In this document: one piece after another, positions 1-8,498 of the stretch
How the letters are laid out: each line of letters begins with the position of its first letter
How positions within the stretch are numbered: the stretch's first letter is position 1
Assembly: GCA_046590205.1 (NCBI GenBank)
Contig: JBKJTT010000073.1
Location: forward strand, 1 to 36,155
Direction of reading: 5' to 3'
Origin: DATDEW01 sp046590205
GTDB taxonomy: Bacteria; Bacteroidota; Ignavibacteria; Palsa-1295
Length of the DNA: 36,155 nt
Made by a program: the position numbers and the translations under genes
The notes under the pieces: generated by a model
Told to the model about the DNA's origin: nothing
Seen by the model: only the letters and a program-made list of their open reading frames with translations
The model's database searches: none

Positions 1-85
1 ACCGATGGCCGGAGTCGAACCGGCACGGATGTTACCACCCAACGGATTTTAAGTCCGTTGCGTCTACCAATTTCGCCACATCGGC
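1..85 (-). tRNA. tRNA-Leu, anticodon UAA
   Basis: The reverse complement folds as a class II tRNA. The acceptor strand GCCGATG pairs with CATCGGT, with a G-U closing pair. The D-loop reads AAATTGGTAGA. The anticodon loop is CTTAAAA with UAA at 49-51, there is a long variable arm, and the T-arm is GCCGG/CCGGC around TTCGAGT. The last paired acceptor base falls at position 1, so the discriminator base and any CCA lie outside the window. It reads UUA leucine codons. No intron is seen. Confidence 0.95.
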
Positions 86-158
86 TTCCTGTTGGGAGGC
101 GTTTAACACGCTAAAGCCCGAAAATGTCCCAAAGAGAATCGTGGACGAAACAGCAGAA

Positions 159-197
159 CCTCTTTTGACTAAGATTCCGATGAACGTGTCAAAGAGG
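159..197 (-). terminator. possible hairpin downstream of the 54-aa peptide gene
   Basis: CCTCTTTTGAC (159-169) and GTCAAAGAGG (188-197) can pair with one bulged base. It lies just after the stop of the small peptide gene on the minus strand, but no T-run follows, so termination is only a guess. Confidence 0.25.
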
Positions 198-209
198 GGT
201 AAGGGTGTG

Positions 210-374
210 CTATTTCTTGAATTTCCTCAGTATAAAAAAGATCAGGAAAACGACAAGCACAATGGCAAGGATACCGACTGCCATGCCTGCTTTGAAAATA
301 CCTCCGATGATCTCGCAACCTGCGAATGTGAATATCATTACGCTTAAGAGCGCGCTTAGATAATGTGTTTTCAT
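210..374 (-). CDS. 54-residue lipoprotein-like single-span membrane peptide
   Basis: This small reading frame (54 codons plus TAG) starts at ATG 374. The product begins MKTHYLSALLSVMIFTFAGC, a short signal sequence ending in a lipobox-like FAGC with Cys20. A glycine-containing linker (EIIGGIFKAGMAVG) follows, then a strongly hydrophobic span (about residues 33-48) and a basic end, RKFKK. The layout matches a family of tiny membrane peptides common in Bacteroidota, which databases sometimes label phosphatidate cytidylyltransferase. That label cannot be right for 54 residues, because no CDP-alcohol motif could fit. The role is unknown; an inner-membrane or lipidated location is inferred. It lies between the TIR gene and tRNA-Leu on the same strand. 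Overlapping longer frames on both strands look like non-coding shadows. Confidence 0.75.
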   Translation of the reverse strand: MKTHYLSALLSVMIFTFAGCEIIGGIFKAGMAVGILAIVLVVFLIFFILRKFKK

Positions 375-430
375 AATGTATTAAAAAATAGATGACCAAT
401 ATTAACGTTATGAGCAACAATCAATATCCT

Positions 431-2185
431 CTATGGTTTCAAGTCATTCCCACTCGCTATCTTCCCTTCGAGCTCCCTCATCAGCTCTTCAAACTCCGGC
501 GTACCGCTAAGTGAATCGAGGTCGGGGTCGCGGCGGAAGGTTTGGATATCCTGAAAGCCCTTACCAATAGAACGGCGTAGCATCGAAAGACCACTTACTG
601 TATCTGATGCTTTCAGATACTGGCAGGCAAGATTGTAGCAGGCAACTCCATCCAATGATTCTACTTTAGCAAGTATGTCTGCTTCGTGAAGAGATTCCTC
701 TATTCTCTCTGACCATTGGAGTACCGAAGCAAACTGAACACGGGCATTGTAATCATCAGGATTCAGACGAATATATCGCTCAAATAAAGGAATAGCCCGC
801 TCGGCTGACTCTCGAAGCTCATCGCGATTCTCGGGGGTGTCAGGGAGTTCATGCAGGGCTACGACCAGATTGAAATGAGCGAGCTTATCATTCTCACGCA
901 GACGCACATAATCCTTCCATGCACTGACTGCACATGCTGTGTCACCAAGTGACTGATAGGCAATAGCAAGAGTATCGTAACCCATAGCATAATTAGGATC
1001 TATCTCGATAGCATGTTTAGCGTAGCCAAGGGCGGATTCGTGGTCGCCGCGACTGTTTGAAATAGAGCTTTTCACCCATTCATACCGCGAAGTCTCACCC
1101 TCAAGCTCACGGATTCGCTCGGCTGCCTGCTCCGCTCGGTCGAGTAAGGATGGGGTACGGCTGTATAGGCGGTACATCGATTGAGATACAAGGGCTATAT
1201 TGGCTTGAGCACTAGCAAAGTTTGGATCAAGGCGAACGGATTCTTCATACAGCGTATATGCTCGCTCGTAGTCGCTCTTCGTTTGGCGTAAGGAGTACCC
1301 ATGGCCTTTGAGCCATAATTCATACGCCTCTGCATTCTCTGTGCCCCACTCGGCAAGCTTCTTCTTCTCGTCAGGTGCTAGGTAAATTTTCAATCCTTCA
1401 ACCACTTTCTCTGCCACCTTCTCCTGAATATCAAAGATATCATCCATCGTACCTTTGAGGGAGTCTTGCCAGAGGTGGTCGCCTGTTTCGATGTCTAGAA
1501 GTGATGATGTTATCTTTATCTGGTCACCGAACTTGCGAACTGAACCTTGAATAAAATAACGGATGCTCATTTCTTTTGCATACACCGTAAGATGTCCGTT
1601 GTATTTCTTAAACTCTTTGGTCGTTTGCTGGTCAGTAACTTTTAATGACTTTACATGCGAGAGTGCAGAGATGAGTTCAGTTGCAAGTCCATCAGCGAAC
1701 CATTGGTTGTCTGCTGTTGGCGAGAGGTCTTCAAATGGAAGTATCATCAAGCTCTTTCTACCGTCCGTCTCTTTGACGAGCTTCATTGTCGGTGCTTGGG
1801 TTGCCTCTAAGCCAAGTTTGCCGAGTGCACGGATGATGGAGTCGATGTTTGTCATCGGGGCACGTTGGATGCCGGCGAGATGATACTTCAGGTCACGCGG
1901 TAGCTCGACAGGTTCTAAATCTAACGGGAGTATCTTTTTCTTTTGCTCTGCGGCGAGTGAGACTTCTTTGACGACATTTGCCGATACGACTGAATGAGGA
2001 GAAAGTAAGACCACAAACGCTTTGCATTCCTCGATAGCGTCCACTATCTCACCTGACCAACTCGTCGCTACATCAATCCCTGCTTGATCTATCCAGACGG
2101 ATAACCCCGCAGAAGAAAGCAGCTCGATGAGCTGCAATGCCTGCTCGCGGTCTTTAGATGAGTATGAGATGAAGATGTCAGCCAC
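431..2185 (-). CDS. TIR domain - TolB-like domain - TPR protein
   Basis: This 584-residue cytosolic protein has three parts. Residues 1-~110 are a TIR domain: it opens with DIFISYSSKDRE and continues with VWIDQ, SWSGEI and the VVLLSPHSV strand. Glu46 in SWSGEI is the candidate NADase-type glutamate. Residues ~143-268 resemble the TolB-N/FlgO-like module often found in adenylate-cyclase and regulator fusions (LMILPFEDLSP, FADGLATELISAL, FIQGSVRK, HLWQDSL). Residues ~285-575 are TPR-like helical repeats (EAYELWLKGH, PNFASAQANIAL, YAMGYDTLAIAYQSLGD). There is no signal peptide or membrane span. The start is GTG at 2185, forced because the TIR beta-A strand begins at residue 3. A TATCTTTG promoter element ends five bases upstream, so the mRNA would be almost leaderless. 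TIR proteins of this kind signal or deplete NAD+; which applies here is not visible. No obvious partner gene is adjacent. Confidence 0.85.
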   Translation of the reverse strand: MADIFISYSSKDREQALQLIELLSSAGLSVWIDQAGIDVATSWSGEIVDAIEECKAFVVLLSPHSVVSANVVKEVSLAAEQKKKILPLDLEPVELPRDLKYHLAGIQRAPMTNIDSIIRALGKLGLEATQAPTMKLVKETDGRKSLMILPFEDLSPTADNQWFADGLATELISALSHVKSLKVTDQQTTKEFKKYNGHLTVYAKEMSIRYFIQGSVRKFGDQIKITSSLLDIETGDHLWQDSLKGTMDDIFDIQEKVAEKVVEGLKIYLAPDEKKKLAEWGTENAEAYELWLKGHGYSLRQTKSDYERAYTLYEESVRLDPNFASAQANIALVSQSMYRLYSRTPSLLDRAEQAAERIRELEGETSRYEWVKSSISNSRGDHESALGYAKHAIEIDPNYAMGYDTLAIAYQSLGDTACAVSAWKDYVRLRENDKLAHFNLVVALHELPDTPENRDELRESAERAIPLFERYIRLNPDDYNARVQFASVLQWSERIEESLHEADILAKVESLDGVACYNLACQYLKASDTVSGLSMLRRSIGKGFQDIQTFRRDPDLDSLSGTPEFEELMRELEGKIASGNDLKP

Positions 2186-2189
2186 ACTG

Positions 2190-2197
2190 CAAAGATA
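2190..2197 (-). promoter_or_regulatory. Bacteroidota-type -7 promoter element (TATCTTTG) of the TIR gene
   Basis: The minus strand reads TATCTTTG, matching TAnnTTTG, four bases before the GTG start codon. No clear -33 TTG is seen upstream. If the transcript begins the usual few bases after this element, it is leaderless. Confidence 0.6.
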
Positions 2198-2344
2198 CGG
2201 AAAAGGGATAAAAGTTAAAGGTTAAAAGTTAAAAATGGGGATAGGGATCGTAGGGGCACGGTTCCTGAAACTTCATTTTCGCTGTTGCGTTACAATGTAA
2301 TACCTATTTTAATAGATATTCACTCAAGGAGATTACTAAATCGT

Positions 2345-3994
2345 ATGAATACGAAACGTTCAATTTTCAGACAAGTATCGCTTGTCGTTTTTGGTTTATT
2401 GTTTGGTCTTGGGCTTATTGCCGCAACAGGTGGTATTGATAAGATCAATATAGCCTTTGGTCAAGGCAGCGAAACATCGCTCGGCGGTCCGATGCCGAAC
2501 ATTCCGCCCAGCCCTGCGCTTGAAAGCATGAACGCCTCGTTCAAGGCAATAGCAAAAGCTATCCAGCCGACTATCGTTGCTATCAGCGTTAAGAACGAAG
2601 CACCCAAGCGTCAGCCAGGCACGAGCAACCCTAATGACCCGTTCCGTTTCTTCTTCCGCAGCCCCGATGGTAGCGAAGAAGAGGGTGACTCATTCAACCC
2701 GTTTGGCGGTGGTGCGCCACAAGAAGGACTCGGCTCCGGCGTGGTCATCACTTCCGATGGCTATATTATCACCAATAACCACGTCGTCGAGAATGCCGCA
2801 AAAAAAGGCGGCGTGACGGTGAAGTTTATGGATAATCGTGAGTTTGAAGGTACGGTTGTTGGTACTGACCCGACAACTGACCTTGCAGTTATCAAGATCG
2901 AAGCAACGGGCTTGACAGCAGCAGCTCTCGGCAACTCGGATAATGTAGAAGTTGGCGAGATGGTACTTGCAGTAGGTAATCCGCTTGGGCTTGAATCAAC
3001 CGTTACAAAAGGTATCGTCAGTTCGCTTGGTCGTAGTCTCGATATTATTGATCGCTCGAAGACAGGCGGCTATGCAATTGAGAATTTTATCCAGACCGAT
3101 GCGGCTATCAATCCGGGTAACTCCGGCGGCGGACTCTTTAACATTAAAGGTCAGGTAGTAGGTATCAATGCCGCTATCGCAACCCGCACAGGAATGTTCG
3201 CTGGGTATGGCTTTGCAATTCCGGTGAATATGGCAAAGACCGTTGCGAATGATCTTATCAGATTTGGCAAGGTCAATCGCGGCTACATCGGCGTACAGAT
3301 CAGAAGCGTTGACCAGACCGAAGCCGAAGCACTCGGACTCAATAGCGCGCAAGGTGTACGCATTGATGGTGTCGTCAAAGGCGGAGCAGGTGAACTTGCG
3401 GGGCTTCAGCGTAATGATGTAGTCCTTTCTATTGATGGTAAAGCCGTCCGTACATCACAAGATCTACAAGGCATCATCGGACTTCATCATGCAGGTGACA
3501 GAATCACCCTCAAAGTATGGCGCGAAGGCAGAGAGATAGAGAAATCTGTAACTCTCAAAGCACGTACTGAAGATGGTGAGATTGCATTGAGAGCACCGAC
3601 CACCGTAGAAGGAAAAACGGATATTGCTGAATCAAATAAACAAACTGCAAAGATAGAAAGCGTCGGACTTACGGTTCGTAATCTTTCTTCAGTAGAGAGA
3701 GATAAGTTTAATGTTGCAGGCGGTGTTATTATTTCGAAGGTAGCTCAAGGGTCAGAATCGTATGATAGAGGTCTTGGCATATTTGCCGAAAACGGTGGTT
3801 TGAACACTCTTAATAGCAATGGTATGAGAGAAACGAACGTAGGTGTCATCACTCACGTTGCCGGTCAGTTGGTAAAGAATGCTGCAGAGTTTGAGAAGGC
3901 AGTTAATGCCAAGAAGGGTAAGGCAGTAGCACTTACGATCGTTGATGCAAAGGGCGAATCGCGATTCCTTGCGATGAAAGTGCCGAGAGATTAA
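2345..3994 (+). CDS. HtrA/DegP-like periplasmic serine protease with two PDZ domains
   Basis: This 549-residue protein belongs to the S1C family of envelope protein quality control. The chosen ATG (2345) follows AAGGAG at 2326-2331, and the protein starts with a basic N-terminus and one hydrophobic span (about residues 10-28), acting as a signal anchor. Longer upstream starts would put a non-signal stretch in front. The protease domain carries the triad His146 (TNNHVV), Asp179 (TTDLAVIKI) and Ser260 (NPGNSGG). PDZ1 follows at about residues 313-405 (GYIGVQIRS, AGLQRNDVVLSIDGK), and a second, more divergent PDZ fills about 435-547. It should degrade or refold misfolded periplasmic proteins. 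It is convergent with dnaX, with a shared hairpin between them. Confidence 0.95.
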   Translation: MNTKRSIFRQVSLVVFGLLFGLGLIAATGGIDKINIAFGQGSETSLGGPMPNIPPSPALESMNASFKAIAKAIQPTIVAISVKNEAPKRQPGTSNPNDPFRFFFRSPDGSEEEGDSFNPFGGGAPQEGLGSGVVITSDGYIITNNHVVENAAKKGGVTVKFMDNREFEGTVVGTDPTTDLAVIKIEATGLTAAALGNSDNVEVGEMVLAVGNPLGLESTVTKGIVSSLGRSLDIIDRSKTGGYAIENFIQTDAAINPGNSGGGLFNIKGQVVGINAAIATRTGMFAGYGFAIPVNMAKTVANDLIRFGKVNRGYIGVQIRSVDQTEAEALGLNSAQGVRIDGVVKGGAGELAGLQRNDVVLSIDGKAVRTSQDLQGIIGLHHAGDRITLKVWREGREIEKSVTLKARTEDGEIALRAPTTVEGKTDIAESNKQTAKIESVGLTVRNLSSVERDKFNVAGGVIISKVAQGSESYDRGLGIFAENGGLNTLNSNGMRETNVGVITHVAGQLVKNAAEFEKAVNAKKGKAVALTIVDAKGESRFLAMKVPRD

Positions 3995-4003
3995 GTATTG
4001 TTT

Positions 4004-4032
4004 TGGCGGGGAGAGTATAACTCTCCCCGCCA
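4004..4032. terminator. 12-bp hairpin between convergent htrA-like gene and dnaX
   Basis: TGGCGGGGAGAG (4004-4015) pairs perfectly with CTCTCCCCGCCA (4021-4032) around a TATAA loop. The hairpin lies 9 bases past the protease stop and 8 bases past the dnaX stop, so it can act as a bidirectional terminator. The T-tract is weak on both sides. Confidence 0.75.
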
Positions 4033-4040
4033 ATAATTTC

Positions 4041-5711
4041 CTACACAGGTACTGCTCCCATTACCTTCACAAGTTCTAATTCCAATTCAGACGGCTCGTA
4101 GTTATCTTCGAGCTTGACTTCCTCTTGCGGAGCAGATTCAAACCTTGCTGATGATAACTTTGGTGCAGGTGATGATTGTGATGAAGCTGCCTGACGGAGC
4201 GGCGCTGACCGCTCGACTCGTAAAGTTTCGAAATCAAGCTCATCGCTTCCGAAGAACTCGGCAAGCATTCGTTTGATAGCTTCCTTGTTCCGCGAGATTG
4301 TCTCGACCGAGTGGTTCTTGCTTACTTCCAGTATCAGCTTTGAACCCGATACTTCCTTCAGGTCAATATCATCAATGATAAGCCGAAGCGGTACGCTTTT
4401 CTCGGCAGCGAATGACTTGAACTCCAGCCACTTCTGTGATATTTCACCGACCGATGCTTGAGTTGCTGTGCTTACAACTGATGCAGTCGGCTTACTAATA
4501 GCAATAGGCTCAGTAACTACTTTTTTTTTCTGGTCAGAGGGGACAGAGGTAGTGATACCAACCCCGCTCTTTAATGCTTTGATATCTTCGAGAAGTGTAC
4601 GAATGTCAATCGCCTTTTCAAGTAATGTCATCTCCACAAGCATTAACTCAAGAACCATCTTCGGGCTTGGAGCATTCTTCAGCATTTCAAGTGAGCGGAA
4701 TCCTATCTTTGTCAGACGAAGCAGATCGCCTTCACTAAGATCAGCAGATTGTTTCAGGTATCTATCCTGATGCACCTTCGAGACTTCAAGCAGTTCTGCT
4801 TTTTTTGTGACAGCCGCCGTCATGAAGTTGCGAAGGTGTTCGAGAGTGCCACTTATGAACTCCTCGATATCATATCCCTTGGTTACAACTTCCTGCGCTA
4901 TACTAAATGCTTTTTCTGTATCGGCATTAATGATTGCATCAGATACGCTAAAGTAAAAATCAGCGTCAATGAGGTTGAGCGATTGGCGGAGCGAATCAAT
5001 CGAGAGCTTCCCGCCGGAAAATGCTACTGCTTGGTCAAAGACCGACTGTCCGTCACGCATTGAGCCATCAGCTTTTTTTGCTATGACAAGCAATGAATCA
5101 TCATCGTATGTTATCTTATCGGCATCAGCAATAAGTTTGAGATGTTTGACGATCTCATCGATCTGCATTCTGCGGAAATCATATCGCTGAACGCGGGAGA
5201 GGATCGTCGGCAGTACTTTTTGTATCTCTGTTGTTGCAAAAATAAAGATGAGATGTCGCGGTGGCTCTTCTAATGTCTTTAGCAGAGCATTAAACGCCGC
5301 AGTCGAGAGCATGTGAACCTCATCAATGATGACGACGCGATACTTGCCATTTAGAGGTGGATATTTTACATTTTCCCGCATGGACCGGACATCATCTACG
5401 CCGTTATTTGATGCGCCGTCAATTTCGGAAACATCCATCGAAGAACCGTTGGTGATCGCGATACATGACTCGCATGTATTGCATGGCTCATATCCGTTCT
5501 TTTCGGCATTGGGGCAGTTTATTGCTTTTGCAAAGACGCGGGCAACAGTCGTTTTACCGCATCCACGCTGACCTGTGAATAGGTAGGCATGAGCGAGACG
5601 GCTTTCTTTGATGGCGTTCTTTAACGTTCGAGTGATATGGTCTTGCCCGACAACATCCTCGAACTTCTGCGGTCGCCACTTCAGGGCTGTTACTTTATAG
5701 GTTTCTGACAT
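4041..5711 (-). CDS. dnaX: DNA polymerase III subunit gamma/tau
   Basis: This clamp-loader ATPase has 556 residues. The AAA+ core has Walker A GQRGCGKT at residues 47-54, a zinc site Cys66/Cys77/Cys80/Cys83, Walker B with IIDEVH at 128-133, and sensor 1 and SRC motifs (FIFATTE, LSRVQRYDF). Domain III runs to about residue 370. A variable linker and the tau-specific C-terminal part (about 415-556) follow. The linker contains nine consecutive A residues encoding Lys395-Lys397; slippage in either direction would give a stop within four codons and hence a short gamma form (see the separate entry). It loads the sliding clamp and, in the tau form, joins polymerase and helicase at the fork. The start MSETYKVTALKWRPQ fits the family. 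Confidence 0.97.
   Translation of the reverse strand: MSETYKVTALKWRPQKFEDVVGQDHITRTLKNAIKESRLAHAYLFTGQRGCGKTTVARVFAKAINCPNAEKNGYEPCNTCESCIAITNGSSMDVSEIDGASNNGVDDVRSMRENVKYPPLNGKYRVVIIDEVHMLSTAAFNALLKTLEEPPRHLIFIFATTEIQKVLPTILSRVQRYDFRRMQIDEIVKHLKLIADADKITYDDDSLLVIAKKADGSMRDGQSVFDQAVAFSGGKLSIDSLRQSLNLIDADFYFSVSDAIINADTEKAFSIAQEVVTKGYDIEEFISGTLEHLRNFMTAAVTKKAELLEVSKVHQDRYLKQSADLSEGDLLRLTKIGFRSLEMLKNAPSPKMVLELMLVEMTLLEKAIDIRTLLEDIKALKSGVGITTSVPSDQKKKVVTEPIAISKPTASVVSTATQASVGEISQKWLEFKSFAAEKSVPLRLIIDDIDLKEVSGSKLILEVSKNHSVETISRNKEAIKRMLAEFFGSDELDFETLRVERSAPLRQAASSQSSPAPKLSSARFESAPQEEVKLEDNYEPSELELELVKVMGAVPV
4521..4529 (-). promoter_or_regulatory. A9 slippery run in dnaX, possible programmed frameshift/transcript slippage site
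   Basis: The coding strand has CAG followed by nine A and then GTAGTTACTGA. In frame this reads K-K-K-V-V. One extra A (or a -1 ribosomal slip) gives AGT AGT TAC TGA, a stop after three codons. One fewer A (or +1) gives AAG TAG, an immediate stop. The run lies in the linker right after the gamma core, the place used for gamma/tau production in other bacteria. Confidence 0.6.
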
Positions 5712-5791
5712 ACTTCGTAATAATCTTCGTTAGCAACTAAAGGGAGGCGTTCAAAGTTCTTTCCGCGTATTACGATCACCTACTATTTTTC

Positions 5792-6718
5792 ATGGCGGAA
5801 TCTCTGCGTCAGCCGGTTTTTCTTTTTGCTCTTGCTCTTTGTTTCTTTCCATTTATCTCGCCGCCAATAGCACTTGCGATGGGGCTTGTCATTGCCTTAA
5901 CACTTGGACATCCTTATCCAAAATATAACAGCAAGGCAACGAAGATACTTCTGCAGGTTTGTGTTGTCGGACTTGGTTTTGGAATGCAGCTCGATAGTGT
6001 CATCAAAGCAGGACAGACGGGATTCCTCTTTACCGTCGTTACTATCTTCGGTACACTTATCCTCGGCTATTTTGTCGGCAAGTGGCTTGGCTTGACAAAG
6101 AGACTCTCTCATTTGATAGCAAGTGGTACTGCAATTTGCGGAGGAAGTGCGATAGCAGCAGTAGGACCTGTTCTTGAAGCGGATGCAAATGAGATGTCCG
6201 TTTCGCTCGGCACTGTGTTTGTTTTGAATTCTATCGCTCTGCTTCTATTTCCGCTTATCGGTCATGGACTTGATATGACGCAGCAGCAATTCGGCATCTG
6301 GGCGGCGATAGCAATACATGATACAAGCTCTGTTGTCGGTGCGGCCACAAAGTATGGCGCAGAAGCACTTGAGATCGCAACGACCGTCAAACTTGCACGA
6401 GCACTTTGGATAATTCCACTTGCACTTGGCACAGCATTCCTATTCAAGACAAAGTCAAAGAAGCTGAACATACCATACTTCATCTTTTTGTTTGTACTTG
6501 CATCAGTTGCAAGAACGTACATACCATTTGTGACTGACTTGGCTCCCACAATTGTTGCCATAGCAAAGCAGGGGTTAACAATAACGCTCTTTCTTATCGG
6601 TGCTGGGTTGTCGCGTGCAATGCTCAAGGCAGTGGGCTCGAAGCCGCTAATTTTTGGAGTGTTACTTTGGATAGTTGTTTCCGTAACATCGCTTTTCGTC
6701 GTATTAAATACCGTCTAA
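5792..6718 (+). CDS. YeiH/UPF0324-family membrane protein (putative sulfate exporter type)
   Basis: This 308-residue, highly hydrophobic protein has about nine to ten membrane spans. It carries hallmark segments of the Cons_hypoth698/YeiH family: a Gly-rich LLQVCVVGLGFGMQL, the conserved SGTAICGGSAIAA (about residues 109-121), and AIHDTSSVVGAA (about 173-184) with a conserved His-Asp. The family is annotated as putative sulfate exporters from limited evidence, so the substrate is uncertain. The ABC exporter gene starts two bases after its stop, so the two are almost certainly cotranscribed. The start is ATG 5792 with no clear Shine-Dalgarno. Confidence 0.85.
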   Translation: MAESLRQPVFLFALALCFFPFISPPIALAMGLVIALTLGHPYPKYNSKATKILLQVCVVGLGFGMQLDSVIKAGQTGFLFTVVTIFGTLILGYFVGKWLGLTKRLSHLIASGTAICGGSAIAAVGPVLEADANEMSVSLGTVFVLNSIALLLFPLIGHGLDMTQQQFGIWAAIAIHDTSSVVGAATKYGAEALEIATTVKLARALWIIPLALGTAFLFKTKSKKLNIPYFIFLFVLASVARTYIPFVTDLAPTIVAIAKQGLTITLFLIGAGLSRAMLKAVGSKPLIFGVLLWIVVSVTSLFVVLNTV

Positions 6719-6719
6719 C

Positions 6720-8498
6720 GTGAAAATTTTTTACTCATACCTTCGCAAGTACAAGGCACTTCTCGGGGTTGCGCTGTTGCTTGCTGCGATTAACCAGATA
6801 TTCTCTCTTGCTGATCCGCTTGTGTTTCGTTATGTTATTGACGAGTACGCTACGCATCCTGATAAGTTTACTACAAGCGAGTTCTTTGCAGGTGTATTGA
6901 AATTGCTTGGCATTGCAGTCGGTGTGGCATTTGTCTCACGCGTTGCGAAGAACTTTCAGGATTACTATACGAATATCATCATCCAAAAAGTTGGCGCGGA
7001 TATTTATACCGATGGCTTGAAGCATTCGCTCGAGCTCCCATATCAAGTTTTTGAGGATCAACGTAGTGGCGAGACGCTCGGTAAGTTGCAAAAAGTACGC
7101 AGCGATACAGAACGCGCTATCTCATTAGGCATCGGACTCTTCTTTACAACTATTGTCGGAGTTGTGTTTGTAACCATCTATGCATTCACTGTGCATTGGC
7201 TTGTTGCGCCGGTGTATTTTTCGGCAATACCTATCATTGCTGTGCTTAGCATGAAGTTCAGTAAGAAGATAAAGAAAGTGCAAGGGACGATTGTCAAAGA
7301 GACAACGGCTCTTGCCGGCGCGACAACAGAGTCTCTTCGCAACATCGAACTTGTAAAAAGTTTAGGACTTGCAAATCAGGAAATTACAAGACTCAACGGT
7401 GTGACAGCAAAGATACTCCTACTTGAACTCAAGAAAGTAAAATATGTACGTAGTCTTTCGTTCATTCAGGGCACGACGATCAACTTCCTGCGTACGAGCA
7501 TCACGTTCCTTATGCTTTATCTTATTTTCCAACAGGAGATAACGTTCGGTCAGTATTTTACTCTCTATGTCTATTCGTTCTTCATCTTTGGTCCGTTGCA
7601 AGAACTTGGGACGTTTATTAATACGTATCGCGAGACGGAAGTATCTCTCAAGAACTTCTCCGACATCATGAGCACGCCGCCCGAAGCAAAGCCCGCAAAT
7701 CCTGTCAGCATCAACCGAGTAGAGCATCTCTCATTTCGTGGTGTGAGCTTCCAGCATCAGTCTGCAAGTACCAAGGCACTTTCAAGTATTTCGTTTGGTG
7801 TGCAGAAGGGGGAGACTGTTGCATTTGTCGGTCCATCGGGTTCGGGAAAGACTACGCTTGTCAAACTACTTGTCGGCTTGTATCATCCGCAAACAGGTAC
7901 GATACTATACAATGATACACCCGGCACCGAGATTGACCTCGATCAGCTTCGCGAACGCATTGGCTTCGTCACCCAGGATACGCAGCTCTTTAGTGGTTCA
8001 ATCAGAGAGAATCTTCTTTTCGTCCGCCCCGGTGCGACCGACGAAGAATGTATGGATGTCTTGAAGCGCGCCGCATGTGATACGTTGCTTGCTCGCGCAT
8101 CGAACGGGCTTGATACCGTCATCGGCGAGGGCGGCGTGAAAGTATCAGGCGGTGAGAAGCAACGCCTCTCGATAGCACGAGCACTTTTACGTAAGCCGCA
8201 GGTTCTTGTCTTTGACGAAGCAACAAGCGCACTTGACTCGCTCACAGAAGAAGAGATAACGAAAACGATTCGCGAAGTATCAGAACTTGGTAATCAGATA
8301 ACGATTCTCATTGCGCATCGCCTCTCGACGGTCATGCATGCTGATAAGATATTTGTCCTTGAGCGCGGCGAGATCGTTGAGTCAGGTAAACACCAAGACC
8401 TCATCGCAGAAAAAGGTCTCTACTACGCCATGTGGCGCCAGCAGATAGGGGAGAAGGGAGCATTGACAATTGGCGAAAGACAAGTTTCTCCTAATTAA
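6720..8498 (+). CDS. MsbA/MdlB-like ABC exporter, fused permease and ATPase
   Basis: This 592-residue half-transporter works as a dimer in the inner membrane. The permease part (residues 1-~315) has six spans. The nucleotide-binding domain has Walker A GPSGSGKT (371-378), Q-loop Gln419, signature VSGGEKQ (475-481), Walker B LVFDE (496-500) and H-loop His533 (IAHRLST). The start is GTG at 6720, one base after the TAA of the YeiH-like gene, which gives tight coupling. The exported substrate (lipid, peptide or drug) cannot be read from the sequence. Its last eight bases overlap the end of the convergent T9SS gene. Confidence 0.93.
   Translation: MKIFYSYLRKYKALLGVALLLAAINQIFSLADPLVFRYVIDEYATHPDKFTTSEFFAGVLKLLGIAVGVAFVSRVAKNFQDYYTNIIIQKVGADIYTDGLKHSLELPYQVFEDQRSGETLGKLQKVRSDTERAISLGIGLFFTTIVGVVFVTIYAFTVHWLVAPVYFSAIPIIAVLSMKFSKKIKKVQGTIVKETTALAGATTESLRNIELVKSLGLANQEITRLNGVTAKILLLELKKVKYVRSLSFIQGTTINFLRTSITFLMLYLIFQQEITFGQYFTLYVYSFFIFGPLQELGTFINTYRETEVSLKNFSDIMSTPPEAKPANPVSINRVEHLSFRGVSFQHQSASTKALSSISFGVQKGETVAFVGPSGSGKTTLVKLLVGLYHPQTGTILYNDTPGTEIDLDQLRERIGFVTQDTQLFSGSIRENLLFVRPGATDEECMDVLKRAACDTLLARASNGLDTVIGEGGVKVSGGEKQRLSIARALLRKPQVLVFDEATSALDSLTEEEITKTIREVSELGNQITILIAHRLSTVMHADKIFVLERGEIVESGKHQDLIAEKGLYYAMWRQQIGEKGALTIGERQVSPN

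Noticed and set aside
141..347. 68-codon open frame on the plus strand upstream of the TIR gene
   Set aside because: It overlaps the convincing 54-codon membrane peptide on the other strand and has no recognisable protein pattern.
169..420. 83-codon open frame on the minus strand
   Set aside because: It is in a different frame of the same strand as the 54-codon peptide and encodes a compositionally odd His/Arg-rich sequence.
2211..2240. GTTAAAGGTTAAAAGTTAAAA run as a regulatory repeat
   Set aside because: Short imperfect repeat of low complexity between divergent genes; no second copy or symmetry to support a function.
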